From Solen grandis (lineage: Eukaryota; Mollusca; Bivalvia; Adapedonta; Solenidae): a stretch of 64,000 nucleotides of DNA. The stretch spans positions 57,407,690 to 57,471,689 of the forward strand of contig CM037790.1 in NCBI GenBank assembly GCA_021229015.1, in the 5' to 3' direction. The translations under genes were made by a program, and so were the position numbers. Positions 32,992-44,740 of the stretch are shown here, in pieces. Position 1 is the stretch's first letter. Each line of letters begins with the position of its first letter. Under the pieces are notes generated by a model. That model ran no database searches. It saw nothing but the letters and a program-made list of their open reading frames with translations, and was not told the origin of the DNA.

Positions 32992-35900
32992 TCAATATAT
33001 ATTACTTCCTTTTGTGGTCTGACGTACCTTCGGGTTCCCGGTGAGGAGACTTTACTTTGAGAGAGGTCCCGACTATTACCTTCTCCACAATTTCGTCATC
33101 GTCATCGGAATCCCTTTTCTTTCTCCCCCAGCCGACTATTTCTCCACAGACACCCTAAAACAGGAGTAATCGACCTTACAAATTATGTTTTCCCTCAAAT
33201 GGAAATATCATTTGTTGCATAAGGACATCGTCCCATTTGAGTAGAAAATCCCAATGCTAGTTCGTTTTGTAATTGGTGAAAATTCCGTGTAGCTTTTAGG
33301 TGACAATACATTTTGCCAGGTTACAAACACAACAATAAATTCCAAATTTATATATGGTTAGAATTCCGATTAAATTAAGGACCAGGCTCAAAATCCGCCA
33401 ATGATATTTAGCGCTTAGTAATACTTAATATCTGAAATATGGAAGGGAAACATTTTAGCATTGTTGTTTTACAGAATTCTGACTTTTACATACGTAATGT
33501 AAAATGATGCGCGACATACGAAAATGGTAAAAGAAAATGAGAGGTCACCGTGCTCGTGTGTTTGCTACGTGGTAACCGTTTTTAATAAATAGCTAAATAA
33601 ACATCTCTCGTTAAAAAGAAAAAAAAGAAAGAAAGAAAAATTCTTCAAATAAAAGACACACATAAAACCAGTTAATTCGTAGTAGATTAATTTATCTGAA
33701 TGAATGTTTTTATAAACATACTAATTTATTTCACATTTATAAATCTTTTTTAAAAAGAAATGTGATAAATACAAAAAAGACGCCCTTTGCTGGCAAAACA
33801 ACCCTTAAAACATAGTTGTGCTGACATTATGACATATTATATTTGTCCGAAAAGTTGCGATAGTAAACTGTAGCATATGCATGATAATGAATGAAATTTA
33901 TATGCATTTAATTAGGAAAACAGTAATGCTGAAATACGACCCTTAGAATTTAAGCATACGAAAATACTTGTCTTCATTTTTCAAATGTATTTGAGGTAAA
34001 ACAAAATCGCTGATGATGTCACAGCGGTCATTTTTCCTTGTCAATAAGATGAGTCGTTCAGCAGACATAACATCATCAAATGTTTATATAAACATGCACA
34101 TGTTTATCACTGTAGATCAATACGAATTTATTAAAAAGAAAATATTAAGAAGCCACCATCGAACAAACAGACTGCACAATATTGTTTGCTACTTTGTCAG
34201 GATAGAGTTCCACAACCCAACATACCTGTTCACAGGTGTTACGGCAGACGGCGACGTTACACGTGAAGAAGACGTCGACATCAGCGGCGTCACCAAGGTT
34301 GGTTGGCTGAAAGGCGTTAAACATGGAGGCAATGTCGCCATGGGCAACCTTCTCGAAGTTGGAGAATAATTCCTCGTCTGTTGAACATCTGTAAACAAGA
34401 TGTCTACCATAGTAAATATTTGTTTCAGGTGAACTATGAAATCATTATTTTAAGCTGACATTAAAATTTCGTTGAATTTCTATTTCTATATTTCGTTAGT
34501 AAATTCATGCTCTAGAAAAGAGAGATCCAAAGAATTGAGGTATTCGTGGGGATAAATATTCGTTGATAAACCCATAAAAAGCTAGACCCCCACGAAAGTT
34601 AATGCTCTTACAGTGAAATTCTTATTGGCTGGGCAGAAAAATCCATAAATGATTCTGATAATCTCTTTGCTGGAAAGTATTCTGATATCTTACAACATCC
34701 CCCGTGCGCACATTCTTGCGCAAACATATGACGTCATTCATATTAAACATATGACGTCATTCATATTAAACATATGACGTCATTCATATTAAACAATAAT
34801 ATGGTCCGTGTTCGAATTTTCATTTATTGATTCTAAAGCTTTTTATGGATAGTCTTAGAAAAATAAGCAATCATTAATTGAGATTAAAGATGGATAGATC
34901 CCTCGAATATCCTAGTCAAGTCAAATACTAGCCAAGAATCGTTTAACCTGTACGATGAACTGAAATTTTCAGCAGGTGCGCGTTTGAATGATGTTAATAG
35001 TTTTCATGTGACATATCGTTCCCTGATTAAGCACGTGCGTATGCAAATTAGTTTGACGTCATATGAAGGCACTTTGTGTAATGCGATATCACAGATGTAC
35101 TGAGTTCAGAACTAGATTTATTTGGTTTATATTTTACTCAACATTTATAATAAAGGTTGTTGTTGTTTTTTACAGTACAAGATAACAATAATTGTTATCA
35201 TCCAATATTATTGCAACTTTTAACACAATCAAAAACCTTTATTTTGAATAAATATGTGATGATACATCACTGTGGTCATATCACGTGGTATATGGCGTCA
35301 TTTAATGCTAACGAGAAAAGCATATTCTTCATCGATTCAGAGTGAAGAAAAACTGTTGTCAGTATTTTATTTCTTTATTTATTTTAATGCGAAGCGGAAA
35401 ATTGTGCCCTACTCATAGGTCCCATTTATTCATTTGTCAGCTGTACAATTGTTCCTAACATCCTGGATAACATTCCGAGTTCATGACATTTTCTAGCACG
35501 TTAAGCATATTGCTCATAATGTTTCCCGAATGTTAGGAAATATTGTGCATCTGACAAAATAATCATAGAGCTTTAATTTGTGTAATGCAAACCTTTCGCT
35601 TTGCATGCGCTATATCCCATTAAAAATGGTGAAATTAAGTACTTACAGCAGTTTTCTTTTTCGAATCGAGGCAAATTATGCTGTTTGTGATTAAAATGAC
35701 GTATATACCACGTGTTATGGCAACACTGTATATAGAGGATCTTATACGATTATTTAGTTCATACAAAATTGCTTGCAAAATATGAAATGATATAACTTTT
35801 TTCATTTCTTTTATTTCAAATAAATATGAGTTTAAGATTATTTTTATTACATAGGCCCAAAACGCACATATGCCTGTCAATTGTGTCTTTTTAATTAAGC

Positions 35901-38900
35901 AGGGAAAACTCATGACCAATTCACACCTACAGCACATATGAAAAAAAAAAGTAATTCCGCTATAATTGCATTTGCATGTTAAAGAAAAAATTCTTTCAAA
36001 AATAACACGAGTAGAATTTACTGAAAGCATCGGGCTCATTATTTGGATCGTATGGGTCAGTCATGTTTGCATATAACATAACATAACATAACATAACATA
36101 TCTTTATTAGCATAGAACTTGACATGTTCATAGCCAAATACAGAAATTTACAAAAATAAAGCATACACAAAGAGTGTTACAAAACAGTTAACAGAGAAGT
36201 CACAAAAATTTTTAATTCTCTAAATATTCTGGACTTGAGAAGATCTTACTAAAAAAGCAGAATATATAAACTTAGCCAGATTATTGATTATTCTTGTTGA
36301 TTGGGTTGACATTAGAGTTTTAAATTTTCTTAAATTAGGCCAATGACAATAGTATTGAGGTAAAAACTGTTTTCTTAAATCGCAATATTTTGGACATACC
36401 AATAGAAAGTGATATTCATTTTCTACCATATTCATTGAACAGTGTTGGCATAAATTCCGGTTTTTAAAAGGATAGTCTAAATTTTGTCATACTAACTTTA
36501 TATCTATTAATATTAATGCAATTCAGATATTTCTCAATTTTAAGATCATTTTTAAACAATTTATATGAATCTAATCTACTTGATGTGTTGATATTATTAT
36601 GCCATGTTTGTTGCTATATATCTATTATCCTTTGTTTTATTATATGTATATCTATTGGTATAGTATCTTGATTAAGCCAAAGATGCGTCAGCCTATTTCG
36701 TTAATGTTTTTTTATGAAACGCCCAATTAATTCCATTATAAGTAATGTTATTATTTGCGTCTTCATGCAGAAAATTGTATGCAAATTTAATTAGAGAATT
36801 ATTGTCAGCCTTGATTATTTTTGTCCAGTATTTCATTATTATGATTTTTCTTCTAATTGCCATTTGAAATCGCCCTAATTCACCGTAAAGACTATCAATA
36901 TTTGTAGTTTTATTAACACACAATATTTTTCTCATAAATTTGGCGTGAATTTGTTCGATATTTTTACTTTCATAGTAACCGAAGACCTCAGCGCCATAAT
37001 TTAAAACTGATCCCACGATGGTATCAAATAAGTTACATTTATCTTTGCGTTGTTAAATTCAATTGATGACAAACAATAAAAAGATTATGTAATGCGAAAA
37101 GAGAACGGTCGGCTATAGATTTTTGTGTTCGATACTATTTACCGTTTTTAAATAGCGTAACTCCCAAATATCTAAAATTATCTACAGTATCTAGTACTAG
37201 ATTACCATATTGAAAATCGAATTTCGTATGACGTCCTTTTTCAAAAATCATGATTTTAGTTTTATTTGTGTTTACTTTTAGATGCCAAGTATTACAGTAT
37301 TGTTCAAGATCATTTAATAAAGATTGCAATGCCTGTGGAGTATGTGCAAAAAGAACGGCATCATCCGCGAATAAGAGGATAAATAATTTCATTTCGTTTT
37401 CACTAAATAATCCATCGATATCATGATTAAGGTTTGACAAAATATCATTGAATATGAATAAATTCGACTTGCGGAGCTTGGTACTATTAGTTGATATTAT
37501 ACATGTGCGAGATAAAAAGTGTATTAACTCGTAGACAAGCAGGTTATGCGATAAAAATGATTTATCTCTCCATATATTGTCTGTAAAATATTACATTTCG
37601 AGGGGTAAGAGCGAAACTAGACTAAGTGCTTAAATATTTATTTTCACTTATCCTAGTTTCACGCTCAACCCTTGATATAATTAGTGTGAAACCCACTTAC
37701 TCATCTTCAACTATGGGAATTAGAGACGCTGTGCATTCCTTGGCTTTGATGTCAAAGTCATCTGCAATCAAAACAAATTAAGTATATTTTAAATGTGTTA
37801 CTGAATGTGGCGACGGATATTCTGATCCTATCTGTGGTAAAGTGTACGTTTTCGGTATCTTGTAAACCCTAGCTAGCAACACAAACATGCTAGCTTAACA
37901 AGTATTAAACTTCAGCTAGCAATACGAACTTGCTTGCTTAACAGTTTGTCAATTCCAGCTAGCAAAACGAACTTTGCTTGCTTAACAAGTATGTAAACCC
38001 AAGCTAGCAATACAAGCTTTGATTTAAGACTTACTAGCAACTAGTAATACAAATTTGATTGCTCTACAAGTATGTAAAACCTAGCTATCAAAACAAACTA
38101 ACAAATAAAAACCCCAGCTAACAAGAAATAATTGTGCTTGGTTAGCAAATATGTAAACCCCAGCTTATAAGAAATTCTTGTTCTTGGTTAGCAAATATGT
38201 AAACCCCAGCTTATAAGAAATTCTTGTTCTTGGTTAGCAAATATGTAAACCCCAGCTTATAAGAAATTCTTGTTCTTGGTTAGCAAATATGTAAACCCCA
38301 GCTAACAACACAAACTACGCTTAGTTATCAAGTGTGTGAACCCAAGCTTTGCTCGATGGAAAGGTTTGTAAACACAAACTTTGCTGCAACACAAACTTAC
38401 CTAGATACGGGTCGTCTAGTTTTATGGACATGCGCACTTGGTCGTCCAGCGTGACTTCGCTCAGTGAAAGGGAACTGTCTCCCGCCAGGATTTCCATGGT
38501 AACGGTTGGACGGACGGTTTTATTCAGAGTCTGATCTACGGTCTCCCTGAACAAAATAGTGAAACGCGTCTATAATTTTAAGGACAATCAACATGATCCG
38601 GTCCAGGTTGCCTCGTGCTTAGAGCTGGGGTTCTTTGGTTCGATCCCCAGACAAGGCATATGAGAGGTCATGATAGATCTTTAACTTAGCGTTCAGCGTA
38701 TAAGTATAGCATGGACAGGTAGAATCAATGTAACTGGAAATTGTATCATGTCACTTTCCCCTCGTGCTACTGTGGCTTGTCATATATGAGCTTAAGTGAA
38801 TGTGGTACACAAGCATCGCCAAAATATTTAAGGTACAGCCCCAGTAATGGTCCCGGCTACATTTCGTACCTCATGGCATTTCACGGAGATAACCAAGGTT

Positions 38901-40143
38901 TCCTAATGTTTTTAAGGGCACTCTGGTTATCTTAGTACAGGTTAAGTGGTCCAGGACGTAGCGGTTTTTGTCGACTTTACCGGAAGTGAATGACAGGGCA
39001 TTAACTTTAAATAACACAATGTAAATCAATATGAATAGTACGTGATGTAAAGAACATAATACGTGCGACAATCACGTGACTTACTCCGGATAGATGACCC
39101 CGGTAACTAGGAGGTCACCCGTGTCCACGAGGCACATGACGGGGATAACCTTGTCCCTCCCTGTCTGGTAGTGGGCGTGTTGCTGTACCACCACACGGAA
39201 CTTGGAGTCCTGGTGTATAGTTGTAGATAGGTTAGTCGTGATTATCTGCCCTTGATTGCTATTTTTAGATAGTCGGGAAACAAAATGTCGGTATATTTAT
39301 CTATCTGTTCCTCGATGAGACATTTAGTCAGTGTGATAATGGAATCGATAGAAAGTTGCACAAGTTGAAATGACCGTTCATTTTCAGATCTGAATGAACA
39401 CATTGAATAGTTACGAAGAATGTTGACCGTAAACTCAAAGTGCCGAAAGGAAAGACATGTAACCAAGGTAGTTTTAAACCTTGAAAACATGGCATGCTGA
39501 AACCGTTGTCACTGGAGTCCGTTGATGTATTTGTAATTTAACTGTATCTGTCATATAAATCATTTGAACATCTTTTTTTATACTGTTTGACGTAACCGGG
39601 ACCAATTGTATTTAATGCCAAATATGTATATATCATTATGGTGTAAAATAATTAATTCTCGTTGACATTAAATTTCGTTGATAATGTACCTAAGGGAATT
39701 TCGTGAGTACATTTATTCGTGGATCTATGTTCTAGAAAACGTGATGTCCATATGAGAGACAAGTTTTCGTGGGAATTAATCTTCGTGGATAGAACCCTCC
39801 ACGAAATAGACGAAAACTAGTGTCCCACAAAAATCAATGATTTCACAGTATCGTTTTGTGATGCTTGTGAATTCGTCTCATTTTTATATCAGTAAAGATA
39901 TTGTTGTTGTTTTGGGTGTTGTTTTTTTTTTTTTTTTTGTTGGTGAAAATATAATTCATACTCAAGGTGTCTTACTTACATATTCAATGTCGCACATTTT
40001 GAAGTCGAACTCATAGGTGACCTTCTCAGTTGAAGTGGTCCTACTGCACGCAGTCCCACGACCTTGTATGAACAGTAACCCGCCGTCCGCCGCGTTCTCG
40101 AGCGTCACGAGTAGCACGTGCGCGCGGCAGCTCTGCACGGTCA
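30247..40143 (-). CDS. ZP-domain transmembrane protein, 8 exons (5' end missing)
   Basis: Exons are 40143-39980, 39245-39085, 38546-38401, 37761-37701, 34388-34226, 33154-33028, 32241-32129 and 31401-30247. Every junction is GT-AG and the phases chain, giving about 696 codons. ZP-N has cysteines in VQSCRAH, TACSR and FKMCDIEY, then RDKVIPVMCLVD. ZP-C has KECTA, DECSTD, FFTCNVAVC and NTCEQGVCG. It ends at the furin-type site GWGRKKRDS. A transmembrane helix follows (AATMVFSWLIACCVVSK), then a 384-residue tail. ZP proteins polymerise into extracellular matrices after cleavage at such a site. The style resembles invertebrate ZP proteins of the cuticlin/Dumpy kind rather than egg-coat ZP1-4. The signal peptide and earlier exons lie beyond 40143, perhaps near the assembly gap. 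The first acceptor (gacag|tg) is the least certain. Confidence 0.8.
31436..31745 (+). repeat. TATG-type microsatellite with interspersed CGG and TCT variants
   Basis: A (GTAT)n array broken by GTACGGTATG and GTATCT units. The higher-order pattern (GTATGTATCTTTGTACGG) recurs. It ends about 30 bp from the acceptor of the ZP gene last exon. Confidence 0.95.
32129..32241 (-). CDS. ZP gene transmembrane exon
   Basis: The acceptor ttttacag|CC and donor tctaag|gtgatg. It encodes AQQAEQVCGDKVMVTTVTTF and then the hydrophobic segment GAATMVFSWLIACCVVSK. Phase 1 in, phase 0 out. Confidence 0.8.
32938..32991 (+). repeat. GTT microsatellite
   Basis: About 18 GTT triplets, in a ZP gene intron. Confidence 0.95.
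33028..33154 (-). CDS. ZP gene exon with furin-type site
   Basis: Encodes GVCGEIVGWGRKKRDSDDDD, then EIVEKVIVGTSLKVK. RKKR follows the last ZP cysteine, as expected for the consensus cleavage site, and is followed by an acidic run. Confidence 0.82.
34226..34388 (-). CDS. ZP gene exon, ZP-C core
   Basis: Encodes CSTDEELFSNFEKV and later VDVFFTCNVAVCRNTCEQ, with four to five conserved ZP-C cysteines. Phase 2 in, phase 0 out. Confidence 0.8.
34722..34790 (+). repeat. Three 23-bp repeats each with a TGACGTCA site
   Basis: AAACATATGACGTCATTCAT repeats three times with an exact 23-bp period. TGACGTCA is the palindromic cAMP response element core. It lies in a ZP gene intron. Confidence 0.9.
35262..35735. 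mobile_element. Foldback element
   Basis: The arms of about 110-130 bp (35262-35390; 35600-35735 inverted) share CACGTGGTATAT, TCGATTC and the TCAGTATTTTATTTC or CTGTAAGTACTTA region. Related single copies are at 55170-55480 and 56690-57010. No coding capacity was recognised. Confidence 0.65.
36074..37500 (-). mobile_element. 5'-truncated LINE with reverse transcriptase remnant
   Basis: The minus strand reads, with frame breaks, the RT palm segment KLFILLFADDAVLFA (catalytic DD at 37365-37360) and GVTLFKNGK (37440-37135). It then reads a thumb/C-terminal region with YGAEVFGYYE and LYGELGRFQ (37016-36693), and a C-terminal piece EYHFLLVCPKYCDLRKQF (36435-36220). It ends 3' in (TGTTA)n repeats at 36100-36073. 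It is inserted in a ZP gene intron. The upstream nuclease and start are absent. Confidence 0.8.
37701..37761 (-). CDS. ZP gene small exon
   Basis: 61 bp, encoding DFDIKAKECTASLIPIVED. Found through splice phase (1 in, 2 out); it supplies one ZP cysteine. Confidence 0.7.
37865..38345 (+). repeat. Degenerate 46-bp tandem repeat in a ZP intron
   Basis: A near-perfect 46-bp period (CAGCTTATAAGAAATTCTTG..GGTTAGCAAATATG) at 38110-38310, with older diverged units (CCAGCTAGCAA) upstream. It ends about 55 bp from the donor of the exon at 38401. Confidence 0.85.
38401..38546 (-). CDS. ZP gene exon, domain linker
   Basis: Encodes ETVDQTLNKTVRPTVTMEIL, then SLSEVTLDDQVRMSIKLDDP. Phase 2 in, phase 1 out. 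The repeated beta-strand character fits the ZP-N to ZP-C transition. Confidence 0.75.
38600..38735 (+). mobile_element. tRNA-derived SINE (degraded)
   Basis: GGTTGCCTCGTGCTTAGAGC and the B box GGTTCGATCCCC, then a short body. Confidence 0.45.
38829..38990. mobile_element. MITE of the TAAGG family (diverged)
   Basis: The left end TAAGGTACAGCCCCAGTAAT matches the ends of 26261-26410. The interior GGAGATAACCAAGGTTTCCT is the complement-matched core of that element. Confidence 0.6.
39085..39245 (-). CDS. ZP gene exon, ZP-N second half
   Basis: Encodes IITTNLSTTIHQDSKFRVVV, then RDKVIPVMCLVDTGD and VTGVIYPE. Phase 0 in, phase 2 out. The acceptor (gggcag|ATA) has a weak pyrimidine tract. Confidence 0.75.
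39642..39852 (-). mobile_element. MITE of the TTAATTTTCGTGG family
   Basis: Inverted relative to 27320-27533: TCGTTGACATTAAATTTCGT at the left, GAAATAGACGAAAAC and ATCAATGATTTCACAGTAT at the right. Confidence 0.75.
39980..40143 (-). CDS. ZP gene exon, ZP-N first half (first exon seen)
   Basis: Encodes VQSCRAHVLLVTLENAADGG, then GRGTACSR and YEFDFKMCDIEY to donor tat|gtaagt. It is GC-rich against its surroundings. The acceptor is gacag|tg or an earlier site; upstream exons were not found. Confidence 0.75.
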
Positions 40144-40740
40144 CTGTCATGTTGAATTCGATTATTTACAACAGTGACTATAGCTCATGTATAAACGCAT
40201 ATAAGCCCAACTACAGTCTAATTACTCAAATCAATATTCGGATAGTTGCAATTCTTTTATTTACTCCAGATTGGGAAAAATAGTCTTACTTCTCTGCATA
40301 GCACCCTTGAACTTAAGTTAGATCATAAGGGCATGTAACTACTATGTAGCAATGTGTAGGCTTCTATTGTCTGCAGAAATGTCTTAAACGACTTTGAAGC
40401 CAGTCTGAATTTGTGAAAACACATGATTTTATCAAATAGATCGATCTTAATAGAAAAATGAAGTGCTCTTTTGAACTAGATCGTTGATCGTTGATAAATT
40501 TGAATATCCAGAACTTTTGATAGGCCACAAATCTAGGGCGATCTAAACTAGTGTGTCCAAGAATGCTTAACTGCGTAATGAAATCAGTCTTAAGCATGAA
40601 ATTTGGATCCTAATAAGATTAATATAATATAGCTTACGAACCGCGTGTCTATTATCATTACCATTACTATTTTACACAGTTTTACGTTTACATATTTTCG
40701 TCAGGAAACTCAACAAGCTGACAAAATTCTGAGGTATTAC

Positions 40741-40840
40741 NNNNNNNNNNNNNNNNNNNNNNNNNNNNNNNNNNNNNNNNNNNNNNNNNNNNNNNNNNNN
40801 NNNNNNNNNNNNNNNNNNNNNNNNNNNNNNNNNNNNNNNN
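40741..40840. other. Assembly gap
   Basis: 100 N. Earlier ZP gene exons could be affected if the true gap is larger. Confidence 1.
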
Positions 40841-43680
40841 TTTTAATATATATTGTTATAATATATTGTTACAGTAAACTGTAGAAGTGCCGTTTTAACA
40901 ATAGTGATAACATTTTTCTTTAACAAGTTTCAAAATAATAATAATACCAACACACGTTGTTTAGACCAGGACTTTGTGTCATATAAGGTTTTGAAAAATA
41001 CCTGTCCAAAGCTGGGATCTAACACGCACAATTCGAATCCGTAGTCAGTTACCCAACGATTTAACAACATCAAAATTTAGACTATTGTAAACTAGTCTTC
41101 ATCATGATGCTTTCTGATTATCAAGTTATAATGAACAATGATACTGGATCCTGTGAACTAAAACGGTCTAAATATTAAAGGTCTAAGGTTCTATCAGATG
41201 AATATCTGCAGTTAACAAACATGCATAGGGCTACAGCTAACTTTAATTTGCAATCAAGGGAGTGAGGTGCACACTAGGAAATATCGAATACGTTTTAAAA
41301 TACATGTACTTCATTGAACAAGGAAAGGAAAAACACTGAATTGCGTTTATATATATTTTTTGATCATTAAACAATTTGCAGTAAGAAGAATGTACAGAAA
41401 GTCCATAGCCGACCTTGACCACAAACGTGGAATGTAACACCAAAGAATATAAATCCGTCAACACAAAAATACCGCTAGATTTCAGGATCTCATATGGAAA
41501 CTCAAAGTACTGAATACGTTAATGTATAAAAATACACACTTGTGTGAATTAGCTAGGATCTTACCGGTTTATACATTTATTTTTCATGTTTTATAAACAA
41601 TCAATAACGTCTGCTTGTGCATTCACTCATTTAACCTCACATTCCAGTGGAGTTTCTCTTTTCACTTTAGTTATTTGACAGTCTTTTCGGAACAGCGTAA
41701 GTTTTCTGTGTTCAATACATGTTGATTATGTACCTACGAGAATTTAATGAGTACATTTATTCATGGATTTATTTTCTAGAAAACGTGAGGTTTATATAAG
41801 AGACAAGTTTAATGGGGATTAGTATTAATGGATATAGCCCTCTACGAAATAGACGAAAGTTGCTGTCCCACGAAAATTAATTATTTTGCAGTATTCAAAA
41901 TGCATGATACATTATCGTATAGTCAACTAGCACATGTATCTACTGTAACCAAATAAATTGATCTTGAATGTGGTTTTATTGATATGCAGCATTGTTGCAT
42001 AAAAGGCGTTTATTTCCTTTTGTAATTGACAGCTGGAGACAATACTGCTGATTGTTATCTGCCCAGGCCATTGTTTCGAGAAGATTCCATTTCATGATTA
42101 TATAAGTGGAAACATCCGCTACATGTAATTCAACCCAGACAAGGATTTGTTTTCCTTTCAATAAAGGTCAGTATCAACTGCGTCGTTTAAAATGAATACA
42201 CCAGTGAGTGCTATCACAATAGATACGAATGACTTAAGTCGGTCAGCTGGATAACGAAATAAATTTGGAACATACATAACCACAAATCACATACAAAGTT
42301 GATTCTCATCTTAATTCGTAGTCACGTCAAAAGTTACAATATTCACAATATTCCTTCAACTGAATCATTTAGAAAATCATGTAATATATACATATATCTT
42401 CCTTGATACTCAGCCATCGAAGATAATACTGTTACTATCACATAAGATATCTGTCCTGTCCAATGTTTAGATATTGTATTTCAAAAGTATTATTGTAGAC
42501 AGCCCGGATACTAGTTTCTTCCTTTCGAAATAGATTGATCAGCATTAACTGCGTCGTTTATAATACATGTATATCACTGGGATCGATCGATACATATGGC
42601 ACTTGATAAGAAAATAATTTCTGACCTTTTCTACAAACATAATACAATACACAGTGGATACTTATTTTAATTCTTAGTCATGTTTAAATGAACACAAGTC
42701 ACATTATATGTTTATTGAATTTTTCGAATGTCTTTTACTAAAGATTCTACAAATTATAGATGATTTTACAGATGAAATACATACATGTTCATATGTATTC
42801 ATAAGTTATATATAGCTATAGTTTGTTGTTAACATAGCAACTCAAGCAAATATTATATTGCAATGTTAATACGGTAAGTCGTGGAGCAAATGATATGTGT
42901 CATTGTTATGTTGAAGTTTTCCTGTGTTCTCTAAATAAAATAATATATTTATTGACGTTGCATATATAAATTCATTCATACATACATACATACATAGCAA
43001 AGTCTTTAATAACATTTACAAAAAGAAATCGGTATAACATAAACATATTCCATCAATTTGGAAAATAATGATTTAATCAGGTACTGCTAGTAGTAACATA
43101 TTATGCTAATTAACGAGTCTCTCGCTAAAGTATGGAAGTAAGCTGTTGCAACAAGAAGACTAGACGACTTATCTCCCTTGTTTACTATGATGTCCGCATG
43201 AACAGCGTTTGTCTTTCTGACCTACATTATCGTTTATTTAATCTATTCATGCGAACCTACCTAGATCATAGTCGAAGGAATATAAATTGGTTGTTATAAG
43301 TTAGCAAGGCCTAGAAATATATGGTATATGCACCTTACACAACGCGTCTAATATAAGATATATTTACAATATTGTAATGCCCTGGCATTACTTACCGTGA
43401 TTCCTACTATTTTATCAAGTCTTATTCAGCATGTGTTTATTCATTGCATTTTGCAGCAAACACTGGTTACCCACACACAATCTGACAGTTGTATCGCTTG
43501 TTTTATCGGTACAACATGTCATAGTTATGCGTGTACCAGAGAATTCTCCCTACCTTACGGTTCCACACAAGCGCTCCATATTTCATTTAAATTAGACCTT
43601 TTACCATGCTTGAGCTGGTAATAGTGACTTATGTCCGGTTGGGGATAGTTCTAAGCTTTGATTCCTGTATTTCTGTCAGC
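40841..43680. other. No gene seen; one MITE copy
   Basis: AT-rich. Contains a TTAATTTTCGTGG-family MITE at 41712-41894 (minus orientation). No convincing upstream ZP exon was seen. Confidence 0.45.
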
Positions 43681-43989
43681 TGACATTGTTTAATTCCATG
43701 TAAAAATCTAAATTTGTTGTTTAAGTGTGGCCCTCCCTGTTGTATTATTGGAGGCGGCTATATTGGATTATGCTATTTCGGTGGTTGCTATGGACAACCA
43801 GTTATTTATAAATGACTGTCATCTTTAAAGTTGGTTTTAAGACACCTTTTCTTTAACATGGCAAATTTTATGAACTGCAGAAAACGCTCCTATCAGGTGT
43901 ATATCATGAAAATTTAGACATATGCTATTATATTTATGTAAATTTATAAGATACTACTGTTTAACAGTATTTGTGCATTTGCCCACAAT

Positions 43990-44740
43990 TCTTGTGGTTA
44001 AACCACAATTGTGGAGCGTCTTGTGGGTCCACATTTATTGTGTGCTGAGTGTGGTTTTTGAGTAGTGCACATCTTGGACTGCATTTAGTATAAATACCCG
44101 TGCACTCGTGGTGTCGGGGACTTCAGCATTTCCTTTCACCGGTTAGGTTCATTTCCGTATTTTTCTCATTTTTTTAAAGGCTAACTTAAAAGTAAAGATT
44201 AATTCCTTAAATAGTTAAGCGCCTAGACAGTGTAGATATCTTTTTAAAGTAATAACGCTGGTAAATTTAACTTAAGTAAATTATTCACAAACGGTCTAGA
44301 TTCAAGACTATAGGAACTGTATATTATATTTTAAGTTAAAGGCTTGTATTTAAACATTGGGGATTTTAAATACACATATTGATTCATCTGCGGTTTACAC
44401 TTGCATTCAAGGCTTGTGACAGGGTTACTTTCTACTATTGTTGTTGTTGTTGTTAAATGGAATAGTAACATTCCTCATTAATTAAATTTATTAACTTTAA
44501 AAGGCTTTATTGTTTTGTTTTGTCTTACATCGTCGTCCTTAGTCAAATTTAATAGTCCTTAGTTAGTCTGAAGCTCTACCCTGCTATCCTGAAGTGATAC
44601 GGAGGCTGCATTAACCTGGAGGAGAACCTCTCTATGCATTAGATCCACAAGGGACCAGCTGACTGGAGCTTATAGGAAGCTGGCGAGGAGAGACGTAGGC
44701 CTGACTGACAAAACCCTTAACATCGGATTGCGAAATACTG
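43990..44740 (+). promoter_or_regulatory. Possible LTR- or promoter-like region
   Basis: A TATA box TATAAATACCCG at 44089-44100 is followed about 25-30 bp on by TCGGGGACTTCAGC, as in Pol II core promoters or an LTR U3/R border. A paired TTGTGGTTAAACCACAA palindrome lies upstream. No second LTR or coding region is visible, so this is weak. Confidence 0.25.
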
